A DNA stretch of 64,000 nucleotides, taken from contig NC_045140.1 in the NCBI RefSeq assembly GCF_008831285.2, positions 14,032,233 through 14,096,232 on the forward strand, given 5' to 3'. The notes beneath the pieces are model-generated. The model was not told where the DNA came from. It searched no databases and saw nothing but the letters and a program-made list of their open reading frames with translations. Shown piece after piece: positions 55,485 to 64,000 of this stretch (position 1 is the first letter of the stretch; each line of letters begins with the position of its first letter). Made by a program: the position numbers and the translations under genes. This stretch comes from Nymphaea colorata. Taxonomy: Eukaryota > Streptophyta > Magnoliopsida > Nymphaeales > Nymphaeaceae.

Positions 55485-55677
55485 TGTCGTAATCAGAGAG
55501 AGAGAGTCATTTTTCTTATTGATCCCGTAACCCTAATCTCAGGTTGAAAGAGATTAGGGTAAAGACTACATATTTACAATTTCAGTCCACTAAAATATTA
55601 GAAAACAATAACTAGTCCCTAGTCCACTTTCTAATATTACAGAAAGCCTCAAATTGACTCTAAAAATAACTTTAACA
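55485..55677 (-). repeat. C3 5' LTR (193 bp)
   Basis: Pairs with 31705-31893. Followed on the plus strand by ATTTT (55678-55682), the target duplication. Confidence 0.9.
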
Positions 55678-55682
55678 ATTTT

Positions 55683-56308
55683 AAAAATAAAAAATGGAGG
55701 AAAAATAAAATAAGTGAGAAACTAATAACACAAACATCAAAAATAAGTAAATTTGCAACAAATAAAAAATAAAAAGTAAAAACGAAGCTGTTTGACATTA
55801 AAAAAACTGAAAAAATGAAAAAACTGAAAAAACACTAAAAAAAGTGTTTTTTAACGCGTTTTTTCGTTTTTAACGTTTTTTTTTGTTTTTAACGTTTTTT
55901 TTAAAAAATGCATTTTTTTGTTTTAAACGGCTCGTTAATTTTTCGCGTTTTATCAGAAAGAAATGCATTTTCGTAAGAGGTAACTGTCACATCAAAAGTG
56001 CCTATGTCACAGGCTGTGACTGTGACTTGTGAACCATCCAATCAGAAAGATTGGAATTGGATAGTGCCTATGTCTATGTGTGCTACATAAACACACATGC
56101 ATACATAATGTCACATAAGTACGGGTGCCGGTGCGGGTACCGGTACTGACTATTTTTAAAAAACTTGGGTGTGGGGATACGGCCGTATAGATATATAAAC
56201 AATAAGAAATACTTAAAAAATATAAATATGTATCAAAATAAAGAATATACATCAACATAAACAAATAAATAACATAGAAAATATATATCAACGGCTCTTG
56301 CAGCAGTG
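55683..56308. other. A/T-homopolymer-rich spacer with hAT-like GC words
   Basis: 55683-55960 is low-complexity A-rich then T-rich sequence that can fold back on itself, ending in AAACGGCTCG. At 56000-56150 are two CCTATGTC words and GTACGGGTGCCGGTGCGGG, reminiscent of the sub-terminal repeats of hAT-1 but without a recognisable complete element. No gene. Confidence 0.45.
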
Positions 56309-56616
56309 TGTTTAAGAAACCTATGAAAAACTTTAAACATAGCAGAGAAAGAACACACAATATACGTGGAAAACTTCAGAAAGAGGTGAAAAACCACGGG
56401 GAGGCTCTGACCTAAGGGCAAACCGCAACCCTAGGAGAGAGAAAATTATATTCACTTAATTCAACACTTACACATAAGTGACAATATATAGAGGGAGAGA
56501 GGAGAAGCCGCCTAGGGTACCGAGCCCGCCTAGGGTACCGAGCCCGCCTCGGTACCCGCGCCCCATAGAACCGGGTCCAGATATGGACCCGGTTCCCACA
56601 ACAACATATTCTAACA
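56309..56616 (-). repeat. C6 3' LTR (about 308 bp)
   Basis: Matches 61361-61644 well from 56341 on. The part 56309-56340 is only loosely similar, so the outer boundary is uncertain. The 18-bp unit containing GGGTACCGAG is present twice here and once in the other LTR. A near-perfect palindrome with arm GAACCGGGTCCA lies at 56568-56595. Confidence 0.82.
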
Positions 56617-59600
56617 CTCCCCCTCAAGCTTGGCATACATGTCAAACATGCCAAGCTTGCTAACATTCTTTTCGAATGAAGAAGTACAAAGCCCTTTAGT
56701 TAGGACGTCTGCAACTTGATCTTCAGACTTCATATATGGCAGAATCAGCTCCTTTGAGTCAATGCGTTCCCGGATAATGTGACGGTCAATCTCCACATGT
56801 TTGGTCCTGTCATGTAGAACTGGATTATTGGCAAGATTAATCGCAGACTTGTTGTCACAGTACATCTTCATTTTATCTTCCAGTTCCACACCAATATCAG
56901 TCAAAAGGATCTTCAGCCACAGCATCTCTGTAACTCCCATTGCAACAGCCCTGTACTCAGCCTCAGCACTAGACCTCGAACAAACTTCTTGCCTCTTACT
57001 TCTCCAAACAACTAGGTTACCTCCAAGAAAGACACAATACCCTGTAGTGGACCTTCTTGTTTCAGTGCAACCTGCCCAATCTGCATCTGAGTAGCCCTCA
57101 ATAGTAAGTTTGTCTTGTCGAGTATACAGCAGTCTTTTCCTGGGTCATTCTTTAGATATCCCAACACTCTTTCTGCACTCTTCCAGTGACAATCCGTGGG
57201 AGCATGCATAAATTGACTTAGCACATTTACCGCATACGTGATATCAGGGCGAGTTAGAGTAAGATAGATAAGCTTACCTACTAGCCTCTGATATCGCCAT
57301 TTTCCTTCCTCATCCAGAATAGTGCCTGTCTTGATACTTATCTTAGTCCCCGATTCCATAGGAGTAAGATAGGGCCTACAACCAAGTTTACCTGTCTCCT
57401 TTAGTAAGTCAAGAGTGTACTTCCTTTGATTCATAACCAGCCCTGTCTCTGATCGAGCAATCTCTATCCCCAGAAAGTATCTCAGCTTACCCAGATCCTT
57501 GAGGTCGAATTCTTTAGCTAATCTCACCTTCATCTTCCTGTTTTCTTCCTCATCACTGCCAGTGACAATCATATCACCAACGTAGACAAGGAGAAGACTC
57601 ACCAGACCATCTCTCTGCTTTATGAATAGGGTATGATCTCCATTTCCTTGCTTGTACCCAGTAGACTTCATAACGATCCTTAGTCTCTCAAACCAAGCTC
57701 TAGGCGACTGCTTCAAGCCATACAAAGCTTTCTTGAGGTGACAACATTTTCCCTCTTGAACATACCCGGGAGGCATGCTCATATAGACTTCTTCCTCCAG
57801 ATGGCCGTTCAAGAATGCATTTTTAACATCAAGCTGGTCCATGCGCCACTTCCTGTGCACAGCAAGAGCAAGAATAACCCTCACGGTCTTCAACTTTGCA
57901 ACAGGGGCAAAGGTCTCAAGATAGTCGATCCCATACTTCTGGCTGAACCCCTTTGCAACCAGACGAGCTTTATATCGATCTACAGTGCCATCAGGTTTAT
58001 ACTTCACGTTGTACACCCACTTAGAGCCAACTAAGTGTGTCCCTTTAGGGATATCAACAACTTCCCATGTTTTGTTCTTAGCTAACGCACCCATCTCCTC
58101 CGTCATAGCATGTAACCACTTGGGGTCATCCTTAGCATCATCCACCGACCTGGGAATAACAACTTGGGATAAGGTTGTGATAAAACATTTGTAATTTGTA
58201 CTGAGCTTAGCATAAGAAACAAATCTCTGAATAGGGTGAGAAGTACATGACCTGGTGCCTTTGCGCAAAGCAATGGGGAGCTCTTCATTCGATGGACTTG
58301 GGTCATCCAGGGAGATCACAGGATTGGGATTGGTTCTATCCTCATCACCAACATCTTCCACTGTAGCTTTCTCCTTTCTGACATAAACCTGGCCAAACAA
58401 GTGATCCCTGGCAACAGTGGGCTTCCATATGACTGCCCTTCTCATTACTGACCGTGACCGTGTCAATCACACTGGGACTAACCTTGTAGTCCAAAAACTC
58501 CATAAACTGAATCAGCTGATTAGAGGAATACTCTTCCCCTTTGTTCCCAAGACACTCCCCCTGAAGAGGATTCACCGGAAAATACGACTCATGTTCATGA
58601 AATGTGACATCCCTCGAAACATACACTTTGGAAGTAGTGGGATCCACACATTTGTACCCCTTCTGAGTGGAAGAGTACCCCAAGAAAACTCCCTTAATAG
58701 ACCGGGGATCAAGTTTTTTGAGAGTAGGGCTATGATTATGCACAAAACAACTGCACCCAAAGACACGAGGAGTAAGAGGCCACGGATTCTGAGTGGGCTA
58801 CAGGGTAGAATAAGGAGACTGACCATCCAACACCCTAGTAGGCATACGGTTAATGAGGTGTGCACTAGTGAGAAGTGCATCACCCCAATACCGCTTCGGG
58901 ACATGGCGTTGGAACATGATGGCCCGGGTAACATTCAAAAGATGACGATTTTTACGTTCAGCTATACCATTTTGAGGAGGGGTATAACTACAAGAGGTTT
59001 CATGAACAATACCCTTGCCTTTCAAGAAATCATCAAGGGATTGAGAGACATATTCCCTAGCATTATCCGTACGGAAAGCTTGAACAGTTGTATGGAATTG
59101 AGTCTCAACAAAGGCAACAAAGTTTTTCACAACTGCTGGAACCTGACTACGTTCTCGCAACAAGTACACGAACGTACATCTAGAGTAATCATCAATAAGC
59201 GTCAAAAAATAATGACAACCACCACACGTGGGTACTCCAGAAGGACCCCAAACATCGGAATGAACTAAGGCAAACGGATGAGTGGTTTTATTCAATGAGA
59301 TAGGGTACGAAGCCCTGACGTGTTTAGCCAATTGACACACTTCACAAGCGAAGGAGTCAATGGAGACAGAAGCAAACAAATGAGGAAACAACTTCTTTAT
59401 TAACTGGAATGGGAGATGTCCAAGACGCTCGTGCCATCGCAGAACAGTAGATCTATCATTCACCCCAGACAAGTGACCACTCGTGGCAGAAATCAATGCT
59501 GAAGCAACTTGCACCGGCAATCTGTAGAGCCCATCAGTAACCGAACCAATCCCAATCTTCTTCCCCGTCACCAAGTCCTGCAGGGAACAGTGATCAGCAG

Positions 59601-60897
59601 AGAAAATCAGATTACAGTTTAATTCTTTAGTAATACTGCCGACAGAGAGTAAGTTCACAGGAATATTTGGAACATGCAGGGCATTGTGGAGACGGTATTT
59701 GTTCAACAGGGACAAGCTCCCTTTCCCAGCCACAGAGATGGAAGACCCATCTGCCATAGACACGCGTTGCTTGCCAGAGGAAAGTTGATATTCTTGAAAG
59801 AGTTTAGAGTCCCCTGTCATGTGGTGAGTGGCTCCACTATCAACAATCCAATCACCAAGAGAAGGGTTACCTTGATCAGTCGAGGCAACGAGGGCTTGGG
59901 CTAGCTGAGCCCCTTCAAACGTGGAGGACTCCTCAGGGGTAGTAGATAGGCGGCTGATGTACGCCTGTAGCTCCTTGAGTTGAGCAGGGGACAGCTTGGA
60001 CTTTGCACCACAAGAAGAATTGCTCTGATTGGAATCAGACACAGAAGGGCTACGCTTGCCAGAGGGAGGACGACCTCTGACCAGTCTCTTCTCGGGATGA
60101 AGATCCCAACAGAAATCCACCGAATGCCCCAACTTGTTGCAATGAGTGCAATGCCGGGCAGGACGCTGCCCAGTCCCAGAGGCACGGCTGACAAAGGCAG
60201 AAGGGCCATGACCGGTGTCAAGATGCATCACCTGGCGACGTTCTTCAGACTCAACTCGAGCATATACTTCCTCTATCCCCGGAATCTCATCACCATTAAG
60301 AATCTGGCTACGAATAGACTCAAATTCATCCCGCAGGCCTCCCAGAAACAAAAACGTACGGTCCATCCATTCCTTTTCCCAGTAGAGGGAATGATCTGAA
60401 CCGCACTTCCACTCATCAGTCACATGATAATCTAGCTCCTCCCATTTGGTCTTCAGGGCAGCATAGAAGGCAGCAACAGACAAATCACCCTATGTCAGGG
60501 AGTAAATACTGCGTTTAATCTGATAGGTGCGCAGATGTCTCTTCTTGCGACCATACATCTTCGCAAGCACAGTCCACATATCAAAAGAGGTCGGCTTCCG
60601 CAGAATGAGGGGCTGGATATCGGAGGACACGGAGCTGATAATCCATACCTTCACTTGGCTGTCCTCCAACGCCCACGTTGCCCAATGAGGATCAGATTTG
60701 ATGGGCGCAGGTTTGTCGCCAGTGATGTAAGAGAGACGCCCACGGCTAGTAATCCCAATCTCGAGAGCGGCAGACCAAGATAGGTAATTGTCCTTGGTCA
60801 GACGGATGGAGGTAACCTGGATCGGCACGTTCTCAGTCTTGGAAGCGCTGCCCGCGTCAAGAACGGCATCTTTTTGAGTCCCCATCGCGTCTGCCAT
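56611..60897 (-). pseudogene. C6 Copia gag-pol, disrupted
   Basis: The start ATG is at 60897 (MADAMGTQKD). The first break is a TAG in place of the glutamine codon of the conserved KQGDLS (near 60490). The second is a TAG for the tryptophan before PTQNPWPL (near 58800). Frameshifts occur near 58420 and near 57110. The zinc knuckle, protease DSGATHHMTG, integrase HSDVWG, TDNARE and GIAERKNR motifs are still readable. The reverse transcriptase catalytic box reads YVGD instead of YVDD (near 57575). RNase H ends normally, with its stop TAG inside the LTR. The changes make it inactive, although long open segments suggest moderate age. Confidence 0.92.
56617..56628 (-). other. C6 polypurine tract
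   Basis: Reads CTTGAGGGGGAG on the minus strand, directly before the 3' LTR. Confidence 0.88.
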
Positions 60898-61348
60898 CAC
60901 AAACACGCACATAGCAACAAGAGGCACAGCGGCGAGAACGAGGCAGAGGCGACGGGAATGAGGCAGCGGCGACGGAAGGCAGGCGGCGACGGCAGGGCAG
61001 CGCTGGGAACAACGGCGACGGCAGGGCAGCGCTGGGAACAACGGCGACGGCAGGGCAGCGCTGGGAACAACGGCGGCGGCGTTCCTGATCACAGCAACAA
61101 GAGGCACAGTGGCGAGAACGAGGCAACGGCGACGGGAGTGAGACAGCGGCGACGGAAGGCAGGCGGCGACGTTCCTGGGCGGCGGAAAAAAAAACGACGG
61201 CGGCGCTGGGAACGATGGACGGCGGCGGCGGTCCTGGACGGCGTCAGCACTGAAACCAGCATAGCGGCGGCGCTGGAAACGGCAACGGAGGCGGCACGAG
61301 AACGGCGGAAAAAACACTACTTGCACACCAACGATCTCACACGCGGTG
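60898..61348 (-). repeat. C6 leader with tandem GC-rich repeats
   Basis: Three direct copies of a 29-bp unit (GGCAGGGCAGCGCTGGGAAC plus nine bases) occupy about 60991-61077. A longer unit starting GCAACAAGAGGCACAG is present twice (about 60918 and 61086), flanking that array. No coding sense; the open frames here come from base composition. Confidence 0.85.
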
Positions 61349-61360
61349 GCTCTGATACCA
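61349..61360 (-). other. C6 primer binding site
   Basis: GCTCTGATACCA on the plus strand, the complement of TGGTATCAGAGC, abutting the LTR. Confidence 0.93.
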
Positions 61361-61644
61361 TGTAGAAACACGAACCACAAGAAGGGAGCAGAGAAAGAAC
61401 ACACAATATACATGGAAAACCTCAGAAAGAGGTGAAAAACCACGGGGAGGCTCTGACCTAGGGGCAAACCACAACCCTAGGAGAGAGAAAATTATATTCA
61501 CTTAATTCAACACTTACACATAAGTGACAATATATAGAGGGAGATAGGAGAAGCCGCCTAGGGTACCGAGCCCGCCTCGATACCCGCACCCCATAGAACC
61601 GGGTCCAGATATGGACCCGGTTCCCCCAACAACATATTCTAACA
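61361..61644 (-). repeat. C6 5' LTR (284 bp)
   Basis: TGTAGAAACACG...TTCTAACA on the plus strand. It carries one copy of the 18-bp unit that is doubled in the 3' LTR, and the same GAACCGGGTCCA-armed palindrome (about 61598-61625). Confidence 0.92.
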
Positions 61645-64000
61645 TGGACAACCAAGCAACCCCCTAGTCAAATATGAACATCAATCGAATTTTCACATAC
61701 AAAGAATATAATAAAAAGTAAGGTGGAAAGAATTAAATCAAAGTAAAATTAAGCAGTTTGGATCTATAGGTACCAAGTGTCAAAGTACCCATTTTGGGTA
61801 CGGGTACGGCGACACGGGTACGTGGACCTTACTGAAGTACCCAAGTGACTGTGCATACATAGTAGAGTGACTACAGTCACATAAAAAAAAATTTTCCAAA
61901 AAAAAAAACCGATAAAAAAGTTGAAAACAATGAAATAAAAAATAACCGTTTTTCTTTAAAAAAAAATAACTGCTAAATGAATTTTTTGTGTTTTTTTCTC
62001 ATTATTTTTACGTTATTTTTATCATTACTAGAACATCATTTTTATCATTTGATCAAGTTATTTTTCATGTTTTCTTGTTAGTTTTTCATTTATTTTACTT
62101 TTACCTAATTTTTAGTTTTTTTTCTTTTCCAAAAAATTGTCCAATTTTTTACGAAAATTTCTCAAGATTTTCATCTTTCTCGAAAAATAACTGACAAAAA
62201 GCTCGCCGTTTAGAATCCAGTAATTTATTTACAAATTACAACTATGGTTTGACCTACTAGAGAGCTTGGTATTTCCTCAGATGACAGAAAATCATAGAGG
62301 CAGGAAGTTACATTGCAGACTAACCCTAAATTCAATTTAAATATATGGCCCCAATCTGTCATCGTCTCAGTCAAAGATAAGGCTTAGTACCATGTGGCAA
62401 TATGGTCTGCCAGTGTAGTCGAGCTTCATATCAGTTCATCAGAATCAACTGAGAATACCCATAACAAAATGTAGAAGCACCAAAACATATGCCCCACAAG
62501 GCAAGAGGTTATATTGCAGACATGAAATGGTTATTGAGGCAAACAAAATTCAACATGAACACATGGGCCCGATCCGCATCTCACCCCAAAGTCAAGCTTA
62601 GTACATGTGGCAGTCCATGGCTTGCAAGTGTCATGAAGTTTCATATCAATTGAACAGAATCACCTTAGAGTGACTAACTATATCTGTGATTAACATGCTT
62701 TGGATTGTACATGTACAGCATCAAAAGCAAAATCCTCCACTGCTACATGCACGGTAACAGACCTCCAGTTCACAAACAAAATATAGTAAGAGCCACACTA
62801 AGGAGGTCAACCTCAATTTTTACCATCAACATTCATAATTATATATATACACACACACACAACAAAAATCCTGAAAGAGAAATGTGTGGATGGATTATTG
62901 CTGATTCACTATATTTGTGAATCAGATAAAGGAAACTTTCCTTCACAAGGACTCCACAAACTACTTCAAAATACATTTTGCTAGAAAGCACACTTAAACC
63001 AAATTAACACTGAGATGCATTTTTTCGAATCATGAAGAAAAAGTAGAGATGCAAAAAAGTAAACAAACTGGGAAAAAAAAAATTAACACATGCAGGACCA
63101 GGAGTCTTGGCTTTATACTATAATCTTACCCACAACTGATGCCTCTTCTACCAAGCTAAGTACCTTAGTCGGTCTCACGTCAGCCTCCAACTAAACGTCA
63201 GATTGCCACTAACAGAGTGACTAGTTACATCACCTCAAAAGGAGTCCTTCCTATATCAGACACTCTAGATTGGTAGATCACAGAGATGGAACTGGTAAGT
63301 GGTAACAGTTGTCCAATTTCAATCACGTCTGAAGAAGGCAAAAGTTTCCTAAGCCCTTGTTCAAGCAGAAACAAGAATTAGGGAAACAACAACGGTATCA
63401 AGGTTGAGAAGACGGCTCCATTTTCTGAAGGCTTCAAAAAAACCGGTAGCATGGAGCATTTTTAGCTAATGATATATGACATTGCAAACTTACGGTTCTC
63501 AAAAGCTGAAGTTGCCAAGACAATCAGATCTTCTGTACTTCTCATGATTACATTTCACAAAATTGGGATTCACATGACTTGAAATTAAATTTCAGTATCC
63601 TAAGAATAAGGATTTCCTACTGTGATCACCTCGATGAATGTCATGATTCCTAGCTGATTCCACTTGCCATCCTCATTCCATGCAATATTAAAGATCTTAC
63701 TAGTTACTACTATGACCAACTCCTAACCTATGGAAAATGGGTTTGTCTTGATGAATTGGCTAATTTACTAGAGAAGATATCTCAGCTAGTTGCTCTTAAT
63801 AGCTAAGATAACCATAATTGGAGTGCTATGGTCAACTCTAATTTATGTCGGAGAACAGCACTTAGGGAAAACAATACTGTACTTCCTCTACGACAAATAT
63901 ATGACTTGCTAGCGGAATCCAACCTCATGATCCTTCCAAGCCTCCACACAAACCATATTTGTGTATGTTCTTTCTCAACCTGTTTTCCTAAAAGACTAGC
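61645..64000. other. AT-rich spacer at the right end
   Basis: 61780-61860 has GGGTACGGGTACGGCGACACGGGTACG words, as in the region left of C6. 61885-62200 is A- then T-homopolymer rich and ends with CTCGCCGTTTAGAA, close to the reverse complement of TTTTAAACGGCGAG near 31630. 62291-62680 holds a diverged direct duplication. No protein-coding gene could be supported from 62700 to 64000. Confidence 0.5.
62291..62680. repeat. Diverged direct duplication, unit ~200 bp (about 62291-62460 and 62498-62670)
   Basis: Both units share, in order, a TTACATTGCAGAC/TTATATTGCAGAC block, CAATTTAAATATATGG against CAACATGAACACATGG, CTTAGTACCATGTGGCA against CTTAGTACATGTGGCA, GCCAGTGTAGTCGAGCTTCA against GCAAGTGTCATGAAGTTTCA, TATCAGTTCATCAGAATCA against TATCAATTGAACAGAATCA. 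Identity is moderate, so the duplication is old. No function is known. Confidence 0.8.

Larger units (their letters stand above)
31705..55677 (-). mobile_element. C3: Ty1/Copia element (minus strand) split by a 20.3-kb Gypsy insertion
   Basis: Two similar terminal repeats (31705-31893 and 55485-55677) face the same way, with a primer binding site next to the right one and a polypurine tract next to the left one, so the element reads on the minus strand. Gag and protease lie at 53211-54760; the end of reverse transcriptase and RNase H lie at 31901-32912. The Gypsy element at 32913-53210 sits between. Integrase and the first half of reverse transcriptase are absent on both sides, so C3 had lost them before or during that insertion. 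About eight LTR differences and several stops mark an old, dead copy. Confidence 0.9.
56309..61644 (-). mobile_element. C6: defective Ty1/Copia element, close relative of C5 (minus strand)
   Basis: LTRs at 56309-56616 and 61361-61644, a primer site at 61349-61360, a polypurine tract at 56617-56628 and a recognisable full-length gag-pol between them. The LTRs differ by an 18-bp tandem duplication (CCTAGGGTACCGAGCCCG), several substitutions and a divergent outer 30 bases. No matching target duplication was found (CAGTG against TGGAC), so an end may have been replaced by recombination. Gag-pol closely resembles C5 but has several disabling changes. Confidence 0.92.

Noticed and set aside
60874-61365. 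163-codon plus-strand open frame in the C6 leader
   Set aside because: It is antisense to the element and made of the tandem GC repeats.

Overview
The window is nuclear DNA of a flowering plant. The evidence is an intact CYP78A-type cytochrome P450 with one short GT-AG intron, and a surrounding landscape of LTR retrotransposons primed by initiator-tRNA-Met and of hAT DNA transposons. No bacterial operons, rRNA, tRNA or CRISPR arrays were seen. I cannot name the species.

Layout. 1-2955: relic of a Ty1/Copia element (C1) with a 675-bp tandem duplication. 2956-12242: a second, unrelated Copia relic (C2) whose gag is split by a 4.7-kb hAT transposon (3870-8580). That transposon has matching terminal inverted repeats and a perfect 8-bp target duplication; its transposase is decayed. 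12243-14667: spacer. 14668-16507 (minus): CYP78A-like P450, the only convincing complete host gene. 16508-27483: about 11 kb of non-coding sequence with microsatellites and one perfect 22-bp-arm hairpin. 27492-28361: a short non-autonomous hAT with a perfect 8-bp target duplication that carries an antisense fragment of a host lung-seven-transmembrane receptor gene (a Pack-hAT). 28370-31699: spacer with one possible host exon. 31705-55677: a Copia element (C3, minus) split by a Ty3/Gypsy chromovirus-like element (32913-53210, plus), whose 5' LTR is in turn split by two young Copia elements, C4 (34932-40279) and C5 (41206-46383). 56309-61644 (minus): C6, a decayed relative of C5. 61645-64000: AT-rich spacer with a diverged direct duplication.

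Relative ages follow from the nesting: C3 is oldest, the Gypsy element entered it, and C4 and C5 entered the Gypsy LTR. C4 and C5 look very recent. Each has LTRs that read as identical (249 and 278 bp), a perfect 5-bp target duplication and an uninterrupted gag-pol frame. C5 nevertheless carries a lysine where the first acidic RNase H residue is expected. C1, C4, C5 and C6 belong to one Copia group. The last three share an unusual 3' arrangement in which the gag-pol stop codon lies inside the first six bases of the 3' LTR. Several LTRs here, from both Copia and Gypsy elements, carry a GGGTCC/GGATCC-centred palindrome close to their 5' end.

The DNA functions mainly as a nested transposon cluster next to a developmental P450 gene. 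The items most worth following up are the gene-capturing hAT, the two apparently recent Copia insertions, and the shared LTR palindromes. All identities are from reading the sequence; no database search was run.
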